Below are positions 34,618 to 42,978 of a DNA stretch of 53,886 bases, piece by piece (position 1 is the stretch's first letter; each line of letters opens with the position of its first letter). The stretch is from Gammaproteobacteria bacterium (lineage in GTDB: Bacteria; Pseudomonadota; Gammaproteobacteria; Xanthomonadales; Rhodanobacteraceae). The position numbers and the translations under genes were made by a program. Under the pieces are notes generated by a model, which saw only the letters and a program-made list of their open reading frames with translations, was not told where the DNA came from and did not search any database. The stretch covers positions 1 through 53,886 of the forward strand of contig SHNG01000085.1 of assembly GCA_004295005.1 (NCBI GenBank), in the 5' to 3' direction.

Positions 34618-35436
34618 ATGAAACGCGCACTCATCATCCTGGCCGTATTGCTGATCGCCGCCATCACGCCATTCGTGCCGCAGTTCTTGGATTATGTCGT
34701 GGTGAGCATGCGCAAAACCGGCGTCGTGATCGACGACGAAACCGGAAAGCCGATGCCGAATGTGATCGTGATTGCTGCGGCCTCACACAGCAGTGCAGGC
34801 CTGCTGGTTGTACCTGGTGGAACGAACCCCTTGTATCGGGTGGTAACGCAGACCGATTCCCACGGACGATTCGAGATTCCTGCGTCCTGGAGCCGGTTCC
34901 ATTTGGCATTGCCACATCAAAACCCGAGATACGACTGGGTGATCACCGTGTTCCATGTCGGCTATGCCGTGGTCGGCGACCGGCCCGACCAGGAACTGCT
35001 CCATGCTGGATATTCCACTTACGAAAACCCTTCGCTCACAGACATGCCCGGGCACTCGTTTCGGTTTACGCATATCGAAGTCGATCCGATCCGCATGTAC
35101 AAGCCGACGCTGGGCTTGAAGGAAGCTGCGATCTACTACTCGAGAGTGCGCCGCACCGGGGGGCGTTCACCCAACTCGAAAGAACCGCTCGATGAAGCCA
35201 TGCGTCGGCAAGGTTACAACCTCTTCGCGCCTTGGGTTTGCGGACTGGATCCAAACATGGAAATAGGTTCTCCGCCGAGGGGCTCAATTCTCCAATTTGC
35301 GTTGGATGAGCTCAAGTCCATAGAAAAAATTGCGGAGCAGAGTGTGAAAGAGGGCTTTCCGCATAGCGAGTTTGCCCCCTCGACCAAAGCCGGGATGGTA
35401 TGTGCGATTCTCACCGACGGAAGAAATACACCATGA
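34618..35436 (+). CDS. A1: membrane-anchored carboxypeptidase-regulatory-like protein
   Basis: 272 aa from ATG 34618, aligned with the starts of A2 and A3; a GTG at 34609 overlapping the previous stop is the alternative. An N-terminal hydrophobic anchor (residues 4-25) is followed by MRKTGVVIDDETGKPMPNVI, a beta-sandwich opening typical of CarboxypepD_reg-like domains, with TQTDSHGRFEIPA and FHVGYAVV completing it. Then family-specific blocks IEVDPIRMYKPTLGLKEAA and GYNLFAPWVCGL, and a C-terminal VCAILTDGRNTP. Two cysteines (about 207 and 262) recur in all three A proteins and could form a disulfide. Its TGA overlaps the B1 ATG. Function unknown; located outside the inner membrane by topology. 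Confidence 0.8.
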   Translation: MKRALIILAVLLIAAITPFVPQFLDYVVVSMRKTGVVIDDETGKPMPNVIVIAAASHSSAGLLVVPGGTNPLYRVVTQTDSHGRFEIPASWSRFHLALPHQNPRYDWVITVFHVGYAVVGDRPDQELLHAGYSTYENPSLTDMPGHSFRFTHIEVDPIRMYKPTLGLKEAAIYYSRVRRTGGRSPNSKEPLDEAMRRQGYNLFAPWVCGLDPNMEIGSPPRGSILQFALDELKSIEKIAEQSVKEGFPHSEFAPSTKAGMVCAILTDGRNTP

Positions 35437-36107
35437 AAAGGAAGAAGAGTTTGTTCATCGTGTTAGCGCTTGTAGCTGGTTGTTGTCCTGCGTTGGCATA
35501 CGAAACGCAGACCCACGCGCTGATAACACGCGAAGCCTATGCCCGATCCTCGTTAGCGAGCGATGCTGGCAACTCGATCCGGCACCGAACGGGGCTGAAT
35601 CGATTGCATCCATATTCCGTCTTCAATGCTTACTGGTCAGGAGACACCGCGGCCTATTACCTTGACGGTGGCGACAACGGCCCGACCGCTTCCGTTGACT
35701 ACCCAGACAGGTTTGAAAAATGCCAGATGCGCGCGTTTCTTGGCCTTGCCAGCGATGAAACCAGAATTCAATACTACAGATTGTTCGCCAACACGGTCGA
35801 GTCGAGCGGCTACCCCGAAATCCTCCCCATCCAGAACTGGCTGATTCGCGGCGCTATTCGCGAAGATGATATGGGTGACGGGATTGGCTGGTTGAGTTTG
35901 AGTAAAGCGATCTGCGGCTCGAAATGGGGTGACACCATCGAAAATCAGCCTGGGCGGATCATGCGACCGTTTCGGCATTTCTTCGATCCCATTTACCGAC
36001 GGGGACTCAGCGTTGCGGGAATCGGCTACCCAAGGTCCGTGGATTGGGCATTGGGCTACCAGGACAGTTTCGCAAACCCGCGTTCACAACTGACGGGTGC
36101 CGCATGA
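35433..36107 (+). CDS. B1: secreted, truncated phospholipase C/P1-nuclease-like protein
   Basis: 224 aa. Signal peptide 1-22 (ends PALA), mature start YETQTHALITREAYARS. The His (H28), the acidic group of GAIREDDM (D145/D146) and H182 in RHFFDP correspond to the N-terminal zinc ligands of the phospholipase C/P1-nuclease fold. The protein ends with GYQDSFANPRSQLTGAA just before the region that carries the remaining ligands in B3, so it cannot hold the whole trinuclear site. Same length as B2. ATGA overlaps on both sides. Whether it is a decoy, a partner of B3 or a relic is unknown. Confidence 0.78.
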   Translation: MKRKKSLFIVLALVAGCCPALAYETQTHALITREAYARSSLASDAGNSIRHRTGLNRLHPYSVFNAYWSGDTAAYYLDGGDNGPTASVDYPDRFEKCQMRAFLGLASDETRIQYYRLFANTVESSGYPEILPIQNWLIRGAIREDDMGDGIGWLSLSKAICGSKWGDTIENQPGRIMRPFRHFFDPIYRRGLSVAGIGYPRSVDWALGYQDSFANPRSQLTGAA

Positions 36108-36925
36108 AACGCTTGCTGCTTGCACTTCTGATCATTTTCACACTTCTGGTTTTGCTGTTCCTGCCACAGTTGCCTGACCGTTTGGCAGTGCACATGGCCA
36201 AGACTGGCACAGTGGTGGACTCGAAAACCGGAAGACCCATGCCGAATGTGATCGTGATCTCGGCCGGATGGGCTTCCCATGGTCCGCTACTTGTGGGTCC
36301 GGGCGGATACGCGCACCTGTACCAGTTCGTTACTACTACCGACGCGCAAGGTCGCTACGAAATTCCCTCGACGTGGTCAACGTTTGGTCTTGCGCTTCCC
36401 GGAAGCGAACCACGTTCTGGCTGGATCGCAACTGCGTTCAAGCCGGGTTATGCGGTAGTCGGGGATGAGAAAAGTTGGAAGGTATTCCATTCAGATGGCA
36501 CCACGATGTTCAAACCGCGTTCGGTATTTGACACACCGGGGGCATCGTCTCGCGGCATCTACCTGGAAGTCGAGCCTATCAAGTTGTACCGGCCCACAAT
36601 GACCCTTAAGGAAGCGGCGGTCTACTACGGCGCGATCAAGGGCGCTGCACGACTTGGCTTGCTTCCGACAGACACGAACAAGATCGCTATCCGACAGCAA
36701 GGTTATGAACTTTTAGCACCGTGGGTCTGTGCCCTCGACGTGAATACAGAGTTGGACTATTCGACGATGGCGTTTATCGAAGGATTCGCTGAAAACGTGT
36801 TGGATGCGTCGGCGTTGCTCAAGGATTTGGAGCCGGAGCAATCTCGATTGGAACCATACGAAAATCCCAAGTTCAGGGCAGGTAACGTGTGCAAGGTCGT
36901 CACCAATGGAAGGGGAGTGCCATGA
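36104..36925 (+). CDS. A2: membrane-anchored carboxypeptidase-regulatory-like protein
   Basis: 273 aa, paralogue of A1 and A3. Hydrophobic anchor about 3-22, then MAKTGTVVDSKTGRPMPNVI, TTDAQGRYEIPSTW, FKPGYAVVGDEK, YLEVEPIKLYRPTMTLKEAA, GYELLAPWVCAL and the C-terminal VCKVVTNGRGVP. Its start codon overlaps the B1 stop. Upstream of it the only ribosome-like sequence is GACGGGTGC inside the B1 tail, which is also present before A3. Confidence 0.8.
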   Translation: MKRLLLALLIIFTLLVLLFLPQLPDRLAVHMAKTGTVVDSKTGRPMPNVIVISAGWASHGPLLVGPGGYAHLYQFVTTTDAQGRYEIPSTWSTFGLALPGSEPRSGWIATAFKPGYAVVGDEKSWKVFHSDGTTMFKPRSVFDTPGASSRGIYLEVEPIKLYRPTMTLKEAAVYYGAIKGAARLGLLPTDTNKIAIRQQGYELLAPWVCALDVNTELDYSTMAFIEGFAENVLDASALLKDLEPEQSRLEPYENPKFRAGNVCKVVTNGRGVP

Positions 36926-37596
36926 ATCGATTGACCGCAACAGTGGCGGCACTTTTCATCGCAGCCGGATCGGGGTTCGCTAGCGCCTATGAAACGCAGA
37001 CGCACGCGTTGATCACTCGAATGGCTTACGAACGATCAGTTCTTGCCAAGACCGACGGCAACTCGATTGCAAAGCGCTTGGGCTTTGATCGCTTGCACCC
37101 GAACGACCCGTTCAAACCTTACTGGCTGCCGGAGGCGGAAGCGCTCTACTACCCGATTGGGAGTGATTTCGCCGAGTTCATCTACTTGGCCGACGCACCG
37201 GCGAATTTTGAGCGGTGCCAGATGCGTCTGTTTCTTGAACTCGGACAACCGCGCGAGTTGTTCAGAAACTATTTTCGCAATACCGTTGAGTCTGCCGGTC
37301 AAACTCCACTGCTACCCATCCAAAACTGGCTGATTCGCGGCGCTATTCGCGAAGACGACATGGGCGATGGTCTCGGCCAGATTGGATTGATGGGAAGCGA
37401 CTGCGCTTGGGAATGGTGGAACACCATTGATGACCAGCCCGGAAGAATCACCCGCCCATTCAGGCATTTTTTCGATCCCATTTACCGACTGGGACTCAGC
37501 GTTGCGGGAATCGGCTACCCAAGGTCCGTGGATTGGGCATTGGGCTACCAGGACAGTTTCGCAAACCCGCGTTCAGCGCTGACGGGTGCAGCATGA
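36922..37596 (+). CDS. B2: secreted, truncated phospholipase C/P1-nuclease-like protein
   Basis: 224 aa. Signal peptide 1-22 (ends ASA), mature start YETQTHALITRMAYERS. Keeps H28, D145/D146 (GAIREDDMGDG) and H182 (RHFFDP), and stops at the same residue as B1 (SALTGAA). A strong ribosome site AAGGGGAG lies 6 bases before its ATG, which argues it is translated and not just a relic. Its last 126 bases match B1 at 121 positions, while the N-terminal part differs much more. Confidence 0.78.
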   Translation: MNRLTATVAALFIAAGSGFASAYETQTHALITRMAYERSVLAKTDGNSIAKRLGFDRLHPNDPFKPYWLPEAEALYYPIGSDFAEFIYLADAPANFERCQMRLFLELGQPRELFRNYFRNTVESAGQTPLLPIQNWLIRGAIREDDMGDGLGQIGLMGSDCAWEWWNTIDDQPGRITRPFRHFFDPIYRLGLSVAGIGYPRSVDWALGYQDSFANPRSALTGAA

Positions 37597-38426
37597 AACG
37601 CATCCTGCTCGCCATTGCGGTAATTCTGCTCCTGCTCATCACTTCCCTGCTTCCGCAGATCACCGGACTGCTTGCCACGCGCAGCGCCAAAACCGGCTTG
37701 GTCATCGACAGTACAACCGGCAAGCCCATGCCTCATGTCATCGTGATTGCGGCAGGGCGGGTTTCCGCAGAGCCAGGGTTTCCGGTCGGGCAAGGTGGTA
37801 CGAAACCTCTGTACCGGATTGTCACTTCCACCGATGCAGATGGGCGCTATTACATCCCTGCGGTGTGGACCAACCTCGACCCCTTCGTCGACATTCCCGT
37901 CCCCTTTCGTAACCAACAATGGACTTGGGTGATCACTGCATTCGAGATCGGCTACGCGGTAGTGGGCGATGAAAAGACCTGGCAGTTTGATGAACGCGGC
38001 ATAGGAAACTACCGACCGCGCTCAGGCCTGTATGTGCCGCCACACTCCTGGGCGGGTTCTGTCATCGAGGTCGATCCGATCAGGATGTACAAGCCTACGT
38101 TGAACCTCAAGGAGGCTGCCGTTTACTACAGCAGGATTCGAACAGTCGGTAATCCGTATAGGGCATCGACTGATCCCGGAGACTTGGCGATGCGCGCCGA
38201 GGGTTACGCATTGCTCGCGCCATGGGTATGTGCGCTGAACTCACAGCAAGTGATCGACGTGACGACAATTGCCTCTCTTTCGGGATTTTCGTCAGATAAG
38301 GACCGCGCATACGAACTTCTGGAAATGCTGGCCCCAGGCGTGGCTCGGTCAGATGCATCGCAGGGAAGGACGACATCCGCAGAGATTGCATGCAAGTTCA
38401 TCACCAACGGACGAGGTACGCCATGA
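37593..38426 (+). CDS. A3: membrane-anchored carboxypeptidase-regulatory-like protein
   Basis: 277 aa. Anchor about 4-22, then SAKTGLVIDSTTGKPMPHVI, STDADGRYYIPAVW, FEIGYAVVGDEKTW, IEVDPIRMYKPTLNLKEAA, GYALLAPWVCAL and the C-terminal ACKFITNGRGTP. It precedes the full-length B3 and is the closest of the three to a presumed ancestral A-B pair. The stop overlaps the B3 start by ATGA. Confidence 0.8.
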   Translation: MKRILLAIAVILLLLITSLLPQITGLLATRSAKTGLVIDSTTGKPMPHVIVIAAGRVSAEPGFPVGQGGTKPLYRIVTSTDADGRYYIPAVWTNLDPFVDIPVPFRNQQWTWVITAFEIGYAVVGDEKTWQFDERGIGNYRPRSGLYVPPHSWAGSVIEVDPIRMYKPTLNLKEAAVYYSRIRTVGNPYRASTDPGDLAMRAEGYALLAPWVCALNSQQVIDVTTIASLSGFSSDKDRAYELLEMLAPGVARSDASQGRTTSAEIACKFITNGRGTP

Positions 38427-41263
38427 ACTCGGTAGGGAAGGCATTACTGCTGTCAGGAATTGTTCTCGCAAATTCCGCATTCGGCTTTGAAACGCAAACG
38501 CACGCGCTGATGACGCGCGAAGCGTATGCAAGGTCGCAGTTGGCCACGGATGCGGGTGGGTTGTTGAAGCGCCTGGGCCTGGACCGTCTGTATCGTGATG
38601 ATCGATTCCAAATGTACTGGGATGCCGATGTGCGGTCCCGCTATTACAAGGATGGCGGCCAGTCGGGTGGTGACATTCAGGCGATCGACTACCCTGCTGG
38701 ATTTGAAGCTTGTCAGATGCGCGACTTCCTAGTACTCGATGAGGAGAGAGACCGGAAGTTTGGACACTCGTTCGTGAATACTGTCCACTCCGCCGGCAAT
38801 CCCAACCTCTACCCCATCCAGAACTGGCTGGTTCGTGGCGCGATCCGTGAAGACGATATGGGCCCCACCATCCTCGGCTGGTATCCGTTGCTTAACGTCT
38901 CACGATGTGCGTGGGAGTGGTTCTTGACCGTGCCCGATCAGCCGAACTACCTCCCGCGCTCCTTCCAGCACTTCTATGACCCGGAGTTTGATCGCGGCCT
39001 GTCTGTTCTGCAGATCCCCCAGGAAAAGTCCGTTGACTGGGCGCTCGGGTACGAGGACAGCTTTGTCAGCCCCGCAACCCCCGCGCAAGGAGTTGGAAGG
39101 AACACCTACAGTTACCTCGATGCCCGAAACGCCTACTGGTGGGCATTGACGCGCCGACGCAGCAAGGAGACTGGAAGCCCGGACAACCCGGCCAACCGCG
39201 CGTCCGATTCCAAAGACCGCATGATTCTATGGGCCACGATGTTTCGCTCATTGGGGAACGTGGTCCATTTGCTGCAAGATGCCGCCCAGCCTCAACACAC
39301 GCGGCTTGATCCGCACTCCGCCAAGGACGGCGACCAGCAACAGGCATTTGAAGGTTTCACCAATGCCCGCATCCTGGGCGGCGATGGTGTCGGCAGCTTC
39401 GTTCACGGATTCTATTCAAGTCTCGAACCCGAAGATTTGTCCATACCGCCGCTTGGCGCGTACGGCAGCACGGCTCCCGTCATGTTCTCGATTCCGCTCC
39501 GATTCTTCACCACACGAAGTAGTCTCGGCGGTGCACAAACTGGCTTCTTTGCCCGATCTGGCATGGCGGACTACTCCAGTCGCGGTTTCTTTACCGGCGG
39601 CACGCTGCCCGGCATGGAGGGCGACACCCCGCATCAGGCACCTCCCCAGGATTTTGACAACCCGGCCAATGGTTACTCCATCAGTTACTCATCGTGCGAA
39701 TCGGCCTTTGTCGTCGATGAGCGACTCCGCGCGGCAACCTGTCTGCATTTCCTGCACGCAGTGCCGGACACGGTGAACCCGGACTACGCCGGTTCCATGG
39801 ATGTATTGCCGCCCGGCTTTAGCCTTCCGAATGCACCGATTGCCGCGGACGGAATCTTTCGGGAATTCGCAATGTCTCATGGATCAGCATTTCCGAGGGA
39901 TATATCCAGGGTGACCTGGTCACCCCAGGTACTCGAAACCATCGGCAACCTCACCATCCCGCGTGCCATCGGTTATTCGGCGGGTTTGCTCGACTTCTTC
40001 TTCCGCGGCGAGATCGAGCTGTCTTCGCCGCCGGATGGCTTGTATGCGGTCATCGATCAGGGCACGCCGCACCATGTCGAGGATGGAATCCCCATGGATG
40101 AAGCCGGACGGGTGTTTGGCTTTCACGCCTTGCGCGTGCGGGTGCGCAATGTCACGAACCTCGTCGATGGCAACCACACCCTGCGCGATGCCGGAACCGG
40201 AGAGATTGTTCCGCAAACCATGCACTCAGGTGTCGATTCCAGCGGCAATCCAACCGGCCATCTGGTGGCCATCGCCCGCTATCACCGCAATCCCTGCTAT
40301 CAGCCGGATTTGTCCGGTGAATATGTGGTGATGCCCGATCCGCAAACCGGCATTCCCAACCCCAGTGACAAAAGGATTCCCAGTGGTTGCGCACTGCAAG
40401 ATTCCCGCAGCGCGTTCGTGGAGATCTCGGTGTCGGCTCCGCTGCAACTGGACGCAAGCGGAAATCTGCCAGGTCCACCTGCCGGATCCATCAACCCCTG
40501 CGTAAATGCAGGCAACATCAACTCGGGAGCCCACGGAATCGGCAGCGAGTGTGAGAACGACGCGGTATTGGCCCAGTTTGATTTCAGCAACGATCCCATT
40601 CCAATCAATGCCACCGACTTGTTTGTGCAGGTAGCCTATCGTGGGCCGCTTGGATTCGAAGATGACGGTATTGCCGTTGGCAGCAAGGATATCGACGAGA
40701 CCAACTACATCACGCTGTGGAACGGAACCGACAGGTTCTACCACAATGGCGAATGGGTAGCACCGGAAGATTTCGCGGATGTCCCGGACAACGTACCTTG
40801 GCAACCAACCCCCATAGACGAAGCCCTCTTCTGCTTCGCCGAGCAAACCATCGTTGATATGGCGCCGGGGGAAACGGTCCAACCTGCGCGCTTTCTTCGC
40901 ATTGGCGTGCTGAGTGACGCCCAACCGGTTCCGTTCGGAATCTATGCAGAAATGGGCCTGCGTGGTCAGTTCATGACGCTCTCGGCAAACAGAGCCCAGC
41001 GGCAAACCTGGATGGAGGACCCCGCCCTTGCATCCTACAATCCCGCGCCATTTCTCTGGTATGGGCGGGGAACCGTGGCGGGCGGCAACTTCCTCGCCCC
41101 CTTCTACGCCTACGGCGAAGGTTCGCAAGACAACACCATGCAATCCCTGATCCTGAACCCGCCCATTGGTGGCGGACTACCTGGCTTTGCCAGACCGGTG
41201 ACTGCGGGTTTCGACGTTGCTGCAGACAAGTGCAAGCGGGTTCCGCCTCCGCCAGCGGGCTGA
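38423..41263 (+). CDS. B3: full-length secreted zinc-dependent phospholipase C/P1-nuclease-like protein
   Basis: 946 aa. Signal peptide 1-21, mature start FETQTHALMTREAYARS. Putative zinc ligands: H27, D144/D145 (GAIREDDM), H183 (FQHFYDP), then H282, D286 and H292 in NVVHLLQDAAQPQHTR. The H-x3-D-x5-H spacing is that of His118/Asp122/His128 in Bacillus cereus phospholipase C; the Glu in AFEGFTN follows. After about residue 480 comes a roughly 460-residue C-terminal part, beta-rich in appearance with several cysteines, that I do not recognise; it may be a binding or secretion domain. Ribosome site GACGAGG before the ATG. Likely a phosphoesterase acting outside the cell or in the periplasm; the substrate is unknown. 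Confidence 0.8.
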   Translation: MNSVGKALLLSGIVLANSAFGFETQTHALMTREAYARSQLATDAGGLLKRLGLDRLYRDDRFQMYWDADVRSRYYKDGGQSGGDIQAIDYPAGFEACQMRDFLVLDEERDRKFGHSFVNTVHSAGNPNLYPIQNWLVRGAIREDDMGPTILGWYPLLNVSRCAWEWFLTVPDQPNYLPRSFQHFYDPEFDRGLSVLQIPQEKSVDWALGYEDSFVSPATPAQGVGRNTYSYLDARNAYWWALTRRRSKETGSPDNPANRASDSKDRMILWATMFRSLGNVVHLLQDAAQPQHTRLDPHSAKDGDQQQAFEGFTNARILGGDGVGSFVHGFYSSLEPEDLSIPPLGAYGSTAPVMFSIPLRFFTTRSSLGGAQTGFFARSGMADYSSRGFFTGGTLPGMEGDTPHQAPPQDFDNPANGYSISYSSCESAFVVDERLRAATCLHFLHAVPDTVNPDYAGSMDVLPPGFSLPNAPIAADGIFREFAMSHGSAFPRDISRVTWSPQVLETIGNLTIPRAIGYSAGLLDFFFRGEIELSSPPDGLYAVIDQGTPHHVEDGIPMDEAGRVFGFHALRVRVRNVTNLVDGNHTLRDAGTGEIVPQTMHSGVDSSGNPTGHLVAIARYHRNPCYQPDLSGEYVVMPDPQTGIPNPSDKRIPSGCALQDSRSAFVEISVSAPLQLDASGNLPGPPAGSINPCVNAGNINSGAHGIGSECENDAVLAQFDFSNDPIPINATDLFVQVAYRGPLGFEDDGIAVGSKDIDETNYITLWNGTDRFYHNGEWVAPEDFADVPDNVPWQPTPIDEALFCFAEQTIVDMAPGETVQPARFLRIGVLSDAQPVPFGIYAEMGLRGQFMTLSANRAQRQTWMEDPALASYNPAPFLWYGRGTVAGGNFLAPFYAYGEGSQDNTMQSLILNPPIGGGLPGFARPVTAGFDVAADKCKRVPPPPAG

Positions 41264-41283
41264 ACTGCACAATCGGCATCAAT

Positions 41284-42195
41284 CTACACGTCCGGCTTGA
41301 AGATCAATGCAGGCGCGGGCTGCATGGCCTGCGGCATCAGATAGTGGTCGATCAGCAGGAAGGCGAACAGGGCCATCAGGTAGATGATCGAGTAGTTGAA
41401 CACCTTCATCGCGAACAGCTCGTCGGGCGGGTTGAGCAGGCGCACCGCGTAGTAGAGGAATCCGGCGCCGAGCGCCAATGCGCCGCCGAGGTAGAACACG
41501 CCGCTCATGCCGGTGAGCCAGGGCAACACGGTGACGATCACCAGCAGGATGGTGTAGGCGAGCACGTGCCAGCGTGTGTAGGTGACGCCGTGGGTCACCG
41601 GCAACATCGGCACCTGGGCGCGCGAGTAATCCTCGACGCGGAAGATGGCCAACGCCCAGAAATGCGGCGGTGTCCACACGAAAATGATGAGGAACAAGAG
41701 CAGTGCGTACGGATGCACCTCGCCGGTGACTGCGGCCCAGCCCAGCAGGGGTGGTGCGGCACCGGCGGCACCGCCAATGACGATGTTCTGCGAGGTCGCG
41801 CGCTTGAGGAACGCGGTGTAGATGATGGCGTAGCCGATCAGCGAGGCAAAGGTGAGGATTGCGGTCAGCGGGTTGACCAGCGCAATCAGGATCGTCATCG
41901 ACAACGTGCCCAGGGTGATCGCAAACACCAGCACCTGGGTCGGCGTGAGCGATCCGGTGGGCAGCGGCCGATGCGCGGTACGCGCCATCACGCGGTCGAT
42001 GCGCTGGTCGATCAAATGATTGATCGCCGCCGCGGATGCCGCAGCCAGCCAGATGCCGATGAATCCCGCCAGCGACTGGCGCAGCGGCGGCCAACCGGGT
42101 ACGGCGAGGAACATGCCGATGATCGCGGTGAACACGATCAGGGCCACCACGCGCGGCTTGGTCAGCTCGAAATACTGGCGGGCAATGGAGGACAT
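41284..42195 (-). CDS. ctaB: Protoheme IX farnesyltransferase (heme O synthase)
   Basis: 303 aa from ATG 42195; the frame is open 40 codons further upstream but that part runs through palindromic repeats. UbiA-type prenyltransferase with about 8-9 TM helices that adds a farnesyl group to heme b. First Asp motif [21 protein letters not shown] and second motif [27 protein letters not shown], both diagnostic. Last gene of the oxidase locus; convergent with B3, 20 bases between them. The heme A synthase gene normally just before it is missing. Confidence 0.95.
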   Translation of the reverse strand: MSSIARQYFELTKPRVVALIVFTAIIGMFLAVPGWPPLRQSLAGFIGIWLAAASAAAINHLIDQRIDRVMARTAHRPLPTGSLTPTQVLVFAITLGTLSMTILIALVNPLTAILTFASLIGYAIIYTAFLKRATSQNIVIGGAAGAAPPLLGWAAVTGEVHPYALLLFLIIFVWTPPHFWALAIFRVEDYSRAQVPMLPVTHGVTYTRWHVLAYTILLVIVTVLPWLTGMSGVFYLGGALALGAGFLYYAVRLLNPPDELFAMKVFNYSIIYLMALFAFLLIDHYLMPQAMQPAPALIFKPDV

Positions 42196-42292
42196 CTGGT
42201 CAAGCCTGGGCGTTGCGTTTGGCGTGGGCACGGTAGCGCGTGTGCCGACGCGAGTCACTCTGCGACCCTTGGCTACGCTGATCGATTCGTCT

Positions 42293-42371
42293 TCCTGGCG
42301 AAGGCCGGGATCCATCCTGATTCCAATGGCATGGTTTCAACTGCCGCATGGATTCCGGCTTGCGCCGGAAT
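42293..42371. repeat. Two dispersed palindromes in the ctaB upstream region
   Basis: Element one (42293-42310): TCCTGGC, loop GAAG, GCCGGGA, one mismatch. Element two (42352-42371): perfect ATTCCGGC, loop TTGC, GCCGGAAT, followed by GACGGC. Both belong to the family of 8-bp-stem, 4-base-loop palindromes seen at 28401 and 52056. They fill the 234-base gap (42196-42429) between ctaB and the small assembly-type gene. Confidence 0.7.
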
Positions 42372-42429
42372 GACGGCAAAGGCAATTCCTTCAGTGCCCC
42401 CGCAATTTCCAAGCTGCGCAAACCGTGCA

Positions 42430-42978
42430 TCACTTGGTCACCTTGGCCAGATCCTTGCGCACACCGGCGGCGTCGAATCCATCCGCATACCAGGTGAGCG
42501 CAGTGCCATCCGGCTTTACCAGCAGCACGGCCAGACCGTCTTCGCGTTTTGGAGTCCACTCGGTCAAGGCGTGGTTGGTGTCGCTGCCAACCTGCCAGAC
42601 CTTCATCAGCGTTTCGGTTTCCGCGCCCTGTGGCGGCTTGCCCACATAGACCAGCCTCACGCGCGAAGCATTCTGGTTCAAGGACACGCGTACCCTGTGC
42701 AACATGTCCAACTGGCGAATGCAGGCATCCGCGCAATGGCCGCCACCGAGTGCGACAACGCTCCAGCGCCAGTCGGGATCGATCCAGTTCAGTCGCGAGC
42801 CATCGGCAAGCATGACATCCACCTTCTCCATCGAACGCTCCGGAACGATGCCCTGGCCATAACTGCGCGCATCCGGCACCCAACCGCTGAACGTCAGCAC
42901 GCCAGCCAACAGCATGGGTACCAGGAAGAACGATGCAATCAGCACCAGTTGCATGCGTTTGCGATTTCTTGATGACAT
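42430..42978 (-). CDS. Small membrane-anchored protein of the cytochrome oxidase locus
   Basis: 182 aa from ATG 42978, coupled to the SURF1 stop as TGATG. One N-terminal TM helix (LVLIASFFLVPMLLAGVLTF) and a periplasmic domain with a thioredoxin-like or SCO-like look (WRWSVVALGGGHCADACIRQLDMLHRVRVSL) containing a Cys-x3-Cys pair (CADAC). This uncharacterised gene lies between SURF1 and heme A synthase in many proteobacteria; its part in copper delivery or assembly is inference from position and the cysteine pair. Confidence 0.8.
   Translation of the reverse strand: MSSRNRKRMQLVLIASFFLVPMLLAGVLTFSGWVPDARSYGQGIVPERSMEKVDVMLADGSRLNWIDPDWRWSVVALGGGHCADACIRQLDMLHRVRVSLNQNASRVRLVYVGKPPQGAETETLMKVWQVGSDTNHALTEWTPKREDGLAVLLVKPDGTALTWYADGFDAAGVRKDLAKVTK

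Larger units (their letters stand above)
34618..38430 (+). repeat. Tandem A-B gene unit, period about 1.49 kb
   Basis: Homologous A starts lie at 34618, 36104 and 37593 (steps of 1486 and 1489 bases), each followed by a homologous B start at 35433, 36922 and 38423. Units 1 and 2 carry A plus a B cut at 224 codons; unit 3 carries A plus full-length B. Every A-to-B and B-to-A join is an ATGA overlap. Confidence 0.9.

Noticed and set aside
35433-36107. B1 and B2 as pseudogenes of B3
   Set aside because: Both are intact, of identical length, with signal peptides, coupled starts and a good ribosome site for B2; decay is not the best reading, though loss of catalysis is likely.
41264-42972. 580-codon plus-strand frame across ctaB and the small assembly gene
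   Set aside because: His/Gln/Arg-rich composition typical of antisense reading; ctaB and the SURF1-linked gene are supported on the other strand.
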